Positions 55,394 through 64,000 of a stretch of 64,000 bases of DNA are shown piece after piece. The position numbers and the translations under genes are program-made. Origin of the DNA: Cyanodermella asteris (taxonomy: Eukaryota; Ascomycota; Lecanoromycetes; Ostropales; Stictidaceae); the NCBI GenBank assembly GCA_900618795.1, contig UYJD01000016.1, forward strand, positions 464,027-528,026, given 5' to 3'. How positions within the stretch are numbered: the first letter of the stretch is position 1; the number at the start of each line of letters is the position of its first letter. Below the pieces are notes generated by a model. It made no database searches and was not told where the DNA came from. It saw only the letters and a program-made list of their open reading frames with translations.

Positions 55394-56116
55394 ATGACCG
55401 GCTGTGGCAGTCTAGGGCGAGCAATTTATACACCAGATGGCGACTATCTAGGCGCTCGTCGTATTAGCATCGGCCACGGAAGAAATCCGGAGGAATTCGA
55501 TCGGCAGCAGGAGCTTATGCGAAGAGCAGTGGAAAATGTTGAAGTTGAGCTACTGGACGAAGCCATTGAAACCGGGCTTCCGCCATCCCGAGATCGATCT
55601 CAATCCAGTATCGCTAAGAGTGAGCAATCGGCCGAAAGCGAACCTGAGGACCTCGATTTGAGCAGACCCGCACCGCCCAGCAATTCTGCGGACTGGAATC
55701 CACAATATACTCGTCTCTTGGCAGGTTCGCTTGGAGACTCACGCCAGTTTCGGGCAGTATATCCTTCGCCGTCGCCTATGGTAAACATCCCGCACACCGG
55801 GCTTGTTGGCGAAAGGTGGGACTTACGTGATGACGTGTCAAGAGCCGTTCTGGAAGCATAGTTAGCTCGACAAGAGGAGAGCCTGGTGCAAAGAGTTGCG
55901 AGGCGAGCGTGGAATTTCGTCACTGCGCCTGCCCGACGTTGGAATCCGTTCCGCGGTGGGCTGAACTTTGCAGGCAACATAGCAGAGCCATTGTTCCGAT
56001 TTCCCGTCCAACACGGCCGAGGTCTGCGATTCATATTCCAGTTTCCCATTAATCAAGCGCGACGAAGTGACGCTAGAGCTCGAAGAGAGATTCTGCCCAT
56101 GTATCGGATGGCTTGA
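55394..56116 (+). CDS. Continuation of the amber-interrupted frame, or separate hypothetical gene
   Basis: It lies 42 bases after the previous stop and in the same frame. From the first ATG (55394) it encodes 155 codons to a second TAG at 55859-55861 and then, again in the same frame, another 84 codons to TGA at 56114-56116. Protein-like blocks include SLGRAIYTPDGDYLGARRIS, then EEFDRQQELMRRAVENVEVE, and after the second TAG VQRVARRAWNFVTAPARRWN and GRGLRFIFQFPINQARR. A possible in-frame 81-nt intron at 55781-55861 (GTAAAC...CATAG) would remove the second TAG. No comparable intron is convincing for the first. It ends 39 bases from the ORC3 stop, converging. Confidence 0.5.
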
Positions 56117-56155
56117 TACTTCACACCCGCGTCCTAGCAGAGGAAAGCTTCAGCA

Positions 56156-58139
56156 TTAGAGTCCAATGAACTTGACCTTGACAAGATGATCAGCTCTTTT
56201 GCGGCTTGCCTTGATCATGCCCAAGTACTTGAGCTCAGCTAGAGCGCGGTAAAAAAGAGCTCTGAAACGATAATCAGCACAAAGCGGCAACTCCAGCTGC
56301 TAACGAGACTTACAATTTCAACTCATTTGATTTCTCGCTTCCCAGTGTTTCCTCGCCATCATCAACCTGAATGACGGCTTCGAAAGCTGACCACAAGTCT
56401 GCAATATTGATAATGGCTCCCGACTCCAGGTACAGCTGGTATAAAATTGCGGTTGCTGGCTGACCCGAAGAGAGACCTCTGCTGTCCGGGTCGCAGCACT
56501 CGCAGGCTAAGTATGCTCCAGGCACCGTAAGTGCGTTTTCAAGGTTGAACCGGGGGCGTGGCGCAAACGCCTCTCTATTCGGTACGCGTAGATCAAAGAC
56601 GTATACCTCGTTGAAAAGCACGTCCTTGGGATTCACAAGCCGCTCGGAGAGCTCATCAAACAGCTGTTTGTCTAGCTTTGCCACGAATGCAGTGTATTCT
56701 TCGTCCTTGTCGCTCAGCGCAGTCTTTTGCTTGCTCAGCGTGACTCTCTTGCCGACGACCTTTGTTCGGGTCTGCTCACGGCCTGGGTCGTTCTCAGTCC
56801 GCAGTGGCTCCTCGTAAGCTTCATGTTTTTCGATCAGGCTCTCCAATTCGTCTTGGAATGGCAGGTATTGGTTGTCGTTGACCGCGAGCTCTCCTAGAAG
56901 CTGCCGCATGCAGTCAGACGGAGTGGCCAGCAACGAGGTTCGCACGTGCTCGAGCGTTGCTTGAGATAGTTGATCAGTCATGGTCTGAATATACAGCTTC
57001 GACCAAGTCAAAGTTCCTTTTGTCGATACGTGATCATAAATGAGCCTGACCTTCCTGGCGGCCTCGAGAAGGTCTCGGACCTCTTTGCGCGCAGCAGGGA
57101 CTTCTTCTGCAAGCAGTGCTTTCAAATTGGCATCTTTCTTGAGGAGCTCGTTCGCCTTCTTGAATAGCTTGTCCGCCTTCAAATCATCGACATAGGCTTT
57201 GAAAGACTTGCTGTTCCGCGCGGCCTCGAGAAGCTCGCCTGAAACGGGAACCTCGTCCTGCGGGCCATCAAGAATCACGCTGAAAGGGCTTCGATGAAAG
57301 TGGACCATGTACATGTACCTGATCTCGCGAAAGAAGGCCAGTGCGCTCTGCATATGCTCAACTTGTCTGTCCATGAGCATCGTCGCAAGGTTTGGACCCG
57401 GCATCAAGCTATGCGACCCATCCGTGATCAACGACTCGAAGATCCGCTCCACCGTCTCTGCCGCACTGGCAGTGGCGAAAGTCACGGCTCTCAGCTGTCT
57501 CAGCGCCCGCCGCGTCAATTTCTCCTGGAACAGCTCCACGCTTACGGCGGTCTCAATCATGAGTACGAGCGGGATCCTGGTCCGATACGCGTCGAGGACG
57601 TCAACCAGTTCCGAGAGCACGCCCCCATGCAGCGACTCGGCATTGCCAAAGTAGAGCACCACCTTTTCGTAATGCTCGGCATCCATGAAAATCTTGAGAG
57701 CGTCGAGGTCGTAATTGAGCAGTCGCGTCTCGCTCTTGACGGACACGGAGCTCGCGATGCATTTGAGCGCGGATTTGAGATTGGTGCATTGCGATGCCGG
57801 GATGGAGATGAAGAGGATGTCCCTTTGGGCCTGTTCCTTGACCTTGGAGAAGAGAGAGCCGGCTGTCGTGGTCGTGATGAGACCTGCCGGAAGCCGATCG
57901 TGGTTCTGTAGTTCAATTGTGGCCAGGTAATCGCAGATGCGGGTTACGGCGCCCGAGTCGGCGGAGGAAAGCACTGCTTGAAGTGCTTCCTCGACCGGTG
58001 CCCATACGTGACGCAGGGCTTCTAAACGCTCTTTCGGAAAGTCGTTGTCCGCTTCAACGATATCACGACGCTGCGCCTTGATCTGGCTGACGTCTGGCTT
58101 GTAGACGTAGCAGCCAGCGTCCATCCCGAAGGTTGGCAT
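56156..58139 (-). CDS. ORC3: Origin recognition complex subunit 3 (Orc3)
   Basis: Subunit of the ORC complex that marks replication origins in the nucleus. Exons 58139-56314 and 56261-56156, intron 52 nt; 643 aa. The N-terminus has GCYVYKPD, an Orc3 hallmark, followed by the AAA-like domain without a usable Walker A, as expected for Orc3. Blocks such as MYMVHFHRSPFSVI, the helical insert, VYVFDLRVPNREAFAPRPRF and ILYQLYLESGAIINIADLWS lead to the C-terminal winged helix, completed by exon 2: ALFYRALAELKYLGMIKASR. The start is the first ATG (58139); the frame continues upstream without one. The whole protein appears present. Confidence 0.9.
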
Positions 58140-59846
58140 CGTGGCCGCTGAGGTGAGAGCAGTCACTTCGTCTCAAGCACGTCGAATTGCCATCTGTCGG
58201 GATATGGTGTTTACGGTGGAGAAGGCACTGGATTGAGCATGCTCAGGGCGCTTGCGGCAAGGCTTGTGTAACGGGCACCCATGGGCATTTGAAAGACTAG
58301 CACGGGCTGAATGTAAACGAATTGCCCGATTGGGCGTACGTGGCGCTTCGCGTTTGCGCGATCCTTCAGCGGTTCGGCGCGGTTGACGACGACCTCATTC
58401 AATGAAGCCAGCGGCACGGGTAGTCTGATAAATACAGAAAAAGATGTCGGACAGAGAATTTGCCGTTCATGTAAGATGTTGAGGATGATGCTGGTCGTAA
58501 GGAAAGCAATAACTCTTCACCATGTTCTTGACTTTACCGCCACAATCAAGGAAATAATATCGGCCTTTTTAGATATCCATGACTGTGTGACAAACAACTT
58601 CCGCTGTCAGGTTTCTATAGTTGCGCAACGACCGTAGCTCAGCTCACACTGAAACAGCCTCAATGTCACATTGACTCAAATATTGGAGCTTCGCCAGATT
58701 GTGGGTTGGGCAATTTCTTGTCGAAAAGACGGTAGCACGGAAGCAGTAGCAAAAAATATTGACGTGGCGAAGGGCACACGATCTTTTGCATTCTTCGGTG
58801 GCAATACGACTAGAATTTTCAGATCAAAGGTGAATCGCTGGCCGAGAACGAGATGCCTGTGTCCGGCCGGATCTGAAAAGAAGGGCAGCCGGCATCCACT
58901 CATCGCCACATCAACGTTAACAAGCCTCAGATCATATCCATATAGGGCAATCTGCACCGAATTGATCGACGAAGTCAAGTTGATTCCGGATTTCCTCCAT
59001 AGACGCGCTCGGATGCCTCACTCATCATCAACTTAATTCACAATCCGCTCCTCGTATATGAGATTCTTGCCTTCTTTTCTCGTGCCACGACCTTTCAGGC
59101 AATACGTCCGCCACTAGAGCATCTCACTACGGACGCAAACAGGCTAGGAGCGGTCGAAAGTTCTCAGTGGAGGCGCAGCAACACTGTCGGGTATGACTCC
59201 ATTCCACCACCGGATCTTCATCAGCGTCGGCACATGTGCTTGATGTGAATCATTTGTGCGTTATGCAGACCTCATCACCGGAGACAATGCCGGTTCCTCG
59301 CAGCGGTGAGCGCGCTAGTGCATCAGTGCACCGCTCTGAGTGTCAGTGTCAGATTATACTCACATACTGTATCTATTTTGGAGCGAAGTGAAAGCGATAA
59401 CGTTGATATGATGCTTCCAGTCCGAGCGTCGAGGAGCAATCGGAGTGGCCTGTGGAGAAGCTGGTTCGTCGCACGCTTGGCGGCCACGTTTATCTACTGT
59501 ACCCATGGGCCATGACACGTCGACTTGTAATAGTGGTTGCCTCAAGTTCGGTGTTTGTGACATCTGACCATCCGCGTGTATGGTCAATCACTTGGAAAGG
59601 ATTGAAAGGGCGTCGGGGAATTCATGCTTGCATCAAACACACGCGAGGTATGTGCTTTGCGGGGGTCCCTTCAGTTGGACAAGGCATCCCGGTGGACCAG
59701 CGAGCTTCGGCTCTACTTGACGGCGGGGAATGGGCCGCCGTGGGGTGAGGAGGATACTGTACACGATGCTCAGAACTCTAGCCGGGTGAACACGATCGAT
59801 GAGGACTATGGCAATGTGCAACAATTGCATTGCGAGCGGCATCTCC
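58140..59846. other. Gene-free, 1.7 kb
   Basis: Holds the ORC3 upstream region and the 3' flank of the MFS gene. Short open frames (for example 58671-59036) show no family resemblance. Confidence 0.45.
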
Positions 59847-61871
59847 TCAGGTGTCAAAGCGAGTCGTGACGGCCGCTTCACCGTCGGTCGCTCGTATCGT
59901 CGTACTGGTTGTCTGCTTGCCAAGCGACCACGAGGCCATCGAGACAATATTGCCTTCGTCTCGGAGCGTCTCTTCCACCAATCCTTCTTCGTCTCTGCCA
60001 CCTTCAATCTTCCTGTTCTCCCGCTGCAAGACGACAGACAAGGTGACCGTAGACAGCAGCAGCACGACCAACAGTCCGAGATTGATCGACCATGCCAACG
60101 TATACCCCGGTCCCATCTTCGCATCATACAGGAAAGGGGTCCAGACAAGCGCCGAATTGCCAAAGCCATTATTGAGTGCCATAGCGATGCCCCGTTTCTT
60201 GGCTGGCCGAGCTGCAATGTTCGCCATCCATGCGTTGCTGATCTGAAAACAGCCGTAAGTTCCCGGGAGCATGAGGAACAGCGCCGCGTAACGCGCGCTC
60301 CTGCTCGTCGTCGCCAGCGTAACGATTATCCCGGCCATGGCGAAGAGCGTCGGGAAGATGATGAACGTCGAGCGCTTGGACAGCTTGTCGGACCAGACGC
60401 ATGCCACGACGGACCAGATGGCCGCCGCGACATATGGAGGTGCCGTCAAGAGGAGTGTAAGCACCTCGCCGCGACCAAACTCTGCGACGAGGGTGGGCAA
60501 AAAGTTGGTCAGCGATGCGACTGCTTGCATGGCCATTTGACCGGCGATGCAGAGCCACACTCGATAATCGCTCACCGCCAGCTTCAGAGTGTGAGTGGTG
60601 GTCATGCTGCTGTCGTTGTCGTCGCCTGCGTCTTCCCGTAGTCGCAGCATGCTGAGTGCCTTTTCCTCTTCTGACAGCCATTTCGTAGTTGCTGGCCAAT
60701 CGGGTATGACGAACGCGATGGACAAGGCCAAGGCGACGGTTATGGAGCCTTCGAGGATGAATAGCCACCGCCAACTGGAGATCCTGTTATCCTTGAAAGC
60801 GGCTCCGACACCTCCCGAGATCAAGCCACCAAAAGCGCCAGCCATCATTGAGCCGCAGAAGAAAATGCCAAGTCGTTTGCCGATTTCTTTCCTGGTGTAC
60901 CAGCCAGAGAAGAGGAACGCGACTCCGGGGAAAAATGGTGCCCTGTCGATTGGTGTCAGCATTCATGTAGAGGTCTCGTTTGTTTTAGTGATTTGGCAGA
61001 CGTGATGATTCGCAAATTTGCGCCCCACGATCAGACCATCCGAGAGCAGAGGCTCTTCTCGTGCATCATGCTGGATTGCACTCACTCGCAAAGCCCCAAA
61101 AGCAGCCGACACGCTGCCAGATTCCCGAATTGGCTGGTTGCCGCAGTAGCGGTAGACACGGCTCCCCAAGCAAGCATTACCGCGCATAGGTACCTGCTGG
61201 GTTTCTTGAGGTTTGCCATGAACATGTTCGAGGGCACCTGGCCGAGTATGTAGCCCACAAAGGTGAGGCTCAGGACCACATTGTATTCGTTGCCCACAAG
61301 ACCGAGCTCCCTCTCCAGACCCAGTCTTCGAGCCTGAGGGAGTGCATTGCGGTCGAGATAGTGGAAGATGAACCTGTCGAGACGGTCAGTTGCTTGAGAG
61401 CGCATGTAGCTGAGGTCGAGTGTCCGTGGGGGTTTTATTGCTTCAGCCGCCAATCAATCGGTCGGCGTTGAGCCGAATTGCCGACTCGCCAACTTTCAGG
61501 CCAGACTAAGGCTTCTCATTGGCCCCCTGACGAGACGAAATCATAGGTCTGAACCGAATCAAAGCATGATCATTGTTCAGATATCAGTCTCATCTTCCGG
61601 CCATCGGGAGCCAACACGTGGAACGGGTGTGGCTCTTTTCCACATCCACATGACACAATAGATGCCACGCAGCAAAGACCAGCAAAGGGACATACATCAA
61701 TATCAAGATAGGCAAAAGCCTGGTATCAAGCCGACGCACTAGCGCCTTCTCTTTGGCGCGTCTCTTTTCGCACGATATACGGGAAATGTCGAGGCATGCT
61801 CGGTTGTCCTCTTTTGATTGGGGATGTGTGATGGGCTCTACCACAGCAAAGCCCGATGCGGTGAGCCCCAT
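59847..61871 (-). CDS. MFS transporter, Dal5/allantoate permease type (anion:cation symporter family)
   Basis: Twelve-helix plasma-membrane carrier of the family that includes Dal5, Tna1 and related organic-anion permeases. Exons 61871-61696, 61373-61086 and 60942-59847; 519 aa. Introns are 322 and 143 nt, long for this window; junctions are GT-AG (GTATGT and GTGAGT donors, ACTGAC and GCTGAC branches). Exon 1 carries RRLDTRLLPILILM, exon 2 FIFHYLDRNALPQARRLGLE, then SNMFMANLKKPSRY, and exon 3 APFFPGVAFLFSGWYTRKE and GSMMAGAFGGLISGGVG, all standard for the family, followed by the six C-terminal helices and a hydrophilic tail. The substrate cannot be predicted. Confidence 0.88.
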
Positions 61872-61941
61872 GCTCGTGCCACGGATCGTAGCAATGTGGA
61901 ACACTGGAAAGGAACAACGAGTCGCTGGAAGTGGGTATGGC

Positions 61942-61975
61942 GGATTGATGTGTATGGAGGATTGATGTGTATGGA
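61942..61975. repeat. Tandem 17-bp duplication in the MFS upstream region
   Basis: ggattgatgtgtatgga occurs at 61942-61958 and 61959-61975, about 70-105 bases before the MFS start codon at 61871. Confidence 0.75.
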
Positions 61976-63316
61976 GGCCTGAGAAACTCGAGGGGAAGTT
62001 GGATATGAACCTCCTTCATGTGCTGCGAAAAAGTGACATTGTTGTAGACGACATTGACTTGCCTCCAAGGCAATACGTTGGAATGAGGCATAGAACAGAA
62101 AGCGTGAGGATTGGGCTCCCGGAGTCCAAGAGAATTTGGGAGATTGGGGAATAGGGCACAAAGAGGCCATCTCGATGACACAAGGATAGATTACTGCTCA
62201 GAGCGGTGTTTCATGCTCACCACCTTGCCTTTGACCGGCGTTGCCTCGTCAGCAACAGCTGATCAGAGTAGACAAGCCGCTCCCACCGGAAGTCTGCACA
62301 GGATGCCAGGAAGTAAAGTCAGTCCTTCTGGAAGCTTACCCTAGCGCCTCTGGACGACACGCCTTGTGACTGCTCTGACGCTCGGTGGCCAGCGGGACGA
62401 CCAGCCGCGTCTCGCGAGGCCGTGGCAGAGTCAGAGCAGGCCCTCTCGCGTAGTCTTTCTTGGTGACGCTGCAGATCACATCATGATCAATGATGTGCGA
62501 TGTCGTTGTCATGCTATTTCAAGTAGCCATCAAGCACGAGCCGGATTTTCGTTTATCGGACGTCACACCTCGAGCCGTGCGTCGATTTCATGGCTGAACT
62601 TTCTCAGTCTGTCAGACCCAGCAGCGCAACTTTAGGCTGGTTGCTCCGTCATAATTTGATGCTCTATATGGTCTGAGCTGAAAGCTGGGTTGTTCCTGGC
62701 GGCTTGAGCATCACCTTCATTTCAAACTAGCCTCCCTCGAACCCCCGGCAGGTGCCACTGGTGAGACAGGGCATCAAGGATCCGGTCGAGGATGCTGCTG
62801 TGCTCTGAGGCATTTCGGCATTGGAATGGGAGCCGAGAAGATGCCTCGAGGCACGTCGTGGACCTTTGGTGCGGAGGTCTTCATGACAGCGAAGCCATGC
62901 ATTCGTTCTAGCTCGACCGTCGACGCCGAGATCTGATCCGCTTGGTCCGTCCAGCCACGTCTGAGGCGTGAGGCGTGAGCCACATGGCCAGAACAAATTC
63001 GCGCTGCAGCGACAATCAAACCGCGCAACAGAGCGCAAGACTCGCACAATGCGTAGCAAGCTGCCGGGTCCGATCTCCATGCAGGTTCTTAGTACGTAAC
63101 TGACTGCTCGCGACAGCCTGACGATCATGTTGCTCTCCTGCGTTTCAATTCATTGCGATGCGGCCACCGTAACTTTACACGATTCGTAATGCTCGTATCA
63201 GTCAAACTTTTTTTTCCCTGCGAAATTTGTCGATCTGCTGAGCGACATCGGAGAGTTGTGAATAGGGTTTTCATAGCAATGAAGAGACGAGAACAATCGC
63301 GTACGAGTCATCAGAG

Positions 63317-63336
63317 CCCCTCGAGGCCCCTCGAGG
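63317..63336. repeat. Two tandem copies of a 10-bp unit
   Basis: cccctcgagg at 63317-63326 and 63327-63336, containing the palindrome CCTCGAGG in each copy. Confidence 0.65.
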
Positions 63337-64000
63337 CCTCTCCTTGGTCAAGGTACATCCCACGCCCTGTCCATCTTTCATTTGTCCGCAGGTACAAAGA
63401 TAACATGTTGCCAACCATAGGTCTGCGTCGAGGTGCAGACTAGTAGCTCAGTTGATAACCGTGGCATGGAGCGGCAGAAACCTTTTCGAATTTAAACTTT
63501 TGACGCACGACATGATTGTCACGTCAAGTGACAGGAGTACTGTACTTGCAAATGTAGGCTTCTCGTTGCACGCCGCGCTTGCCGCAACGAAATGGGACGA
63601 GAAGGATCAAGGGACTCGAGCTATCGCCCGGGATGGCGTTCATCCTACGACCTGAGGGACGGCATATCTCCAAACACTACACTGCCTGCCTGGGAGATAG
63701 CAGAATTGACGAAGTAATCTCCTGGTCCGGCCAGCAACCTAGCCACGTGCTCAGTTTTATGAAGCACTATTCGTACAAAAACGACAACAGGTGTGCAGAA
63801 ATCTTTCCAGTGCGGCTCATTATTGGCTTGAGCTTCAGTCGATGCGCAAGTCAGGAATGCGTTTGGGGACCGTTTCAGAGCTAGAGACGTCTCTTTGCGT
63901 CCAATCACAATGGCTGCATCTGTGCAAGCTCCATGCGCTAGAGTCTGTCCGATCGCGGTGGTTGACGAGTTCTAAAAAAGCGCTCTGGTGCGTCTTATTA

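Larger units (their letters stand above)
61872..64000. other. Gene-free right end, 2.1 kb
   Basis: Upstream region of the MFS gene, then DNA in which I recognise no gene. It holds two short tandem duplications listed separately. A gene crossing the right edge is possible. Confidence 0.45.

Noticed and set aside
57294-57911. 205-codon plus-strand open frame opposite ORC3
   Set aside because: Antisense shadow of a well-recognised gene.
63441-63480. tRNA D-arm-like string (TAGCTCAGTTGATA)
   Set aside because: No matching acceptor stem, anticodon arm or T-arm follows at the right distance.
1-64000. CRISPR arrays, operons, riboswitches
   Set aside because: The window is eukaryotic nuclear DNA, and no regularly spaced repeats or such elements were seen.

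Overview
The window looks like nuclear DNA of a filamentous ascomycete (Pezizomycotina; the gene families fit Dothideomycetes, but the order cannot be fixed from sequence alone). Reasons: introns are almost all 47-180 nt with GT-AG ends and CTRAC-type branch sites 10-25 nt before the acceptor; genes are single and monocistronic on both strands; and typical fungal families are present (Zn2Cys6 regulator, rhodopsin/PTH11-like 7TM protein, Dal5-type MFS carrier, Och1-type mannosyltransferase, DEF1). I found no rRNA, convincing tRNA, CRISPR, transposon or virus-like element. An assembly gap of 25 N lies at 8641-8665.

Layout. 0-9 kb: a 7TM protein gene with a one-base frame break (325-1594), an S6K/Psk1-like AGC kinase (2953-4794), a six-exon mitochondrial class III CoA-transferase (5480-7156), then about 2 kb of gene-free, palindrome-rich DNA with the gap. 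9-13 kb: two related fungal zinc-finger genes in tandem, one short and one long. 14-23 kb: a five-exon SDR, an Och1-like glycosyltransferase, an L-arabinitol/sorbitol dehydrogenase-like polyol dehydrogenase and an unknown protein. 23-33 kb: DEF1, a protein with three SANT/Myb-like repeats, the Mph1/FANCM helicase and a glycine-rich protein. 34-47 kb: a two-zinc-knuckle protein with spaced GW/WG motifs, a Zn2Cys6 regulator, the retromer subunit Vps35, ATP synthase subunit h (Atp14) and a Rim2-type mitochondrial pyrimidine nucleotide carrier. 47-58 kb: two coiled-coil proteins, an unknown, a Tvp38/VTT membrane protein, an unusual reading frame crossed by two amber codons (54338-56116), and Orc3. 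59-64 kb: a Dal5-type MFS transporter and about 2 kb without recognisable genes.

The genes do not form one pathway or a secondary-metabolite cluster. Several serve genome maintenance (Mph1, DEF1, Orc3), mitochondrial function (CoA-transferase, Atp14, Rim2) or endomembrane traffic (Vps35, Tvp38, Och1). Vps35/Atp14, DEF1/the 430-aa protein, Rim2/coiled-coil and Tvp38/the amber-interrupted gene are divergent pairs that share upstream regions.

The items most worth a second look are the amber-interrupted frame at 54338-56116, the GW/WG plus zinc-knuckle protein at 34781-37471, the three-repeat SANT-like protein at 27030-28085, and the truncated tandem zinc-finger paralogue at 9102-9844. All exon models were built by eye from splice signals and family similarity; no search was run.
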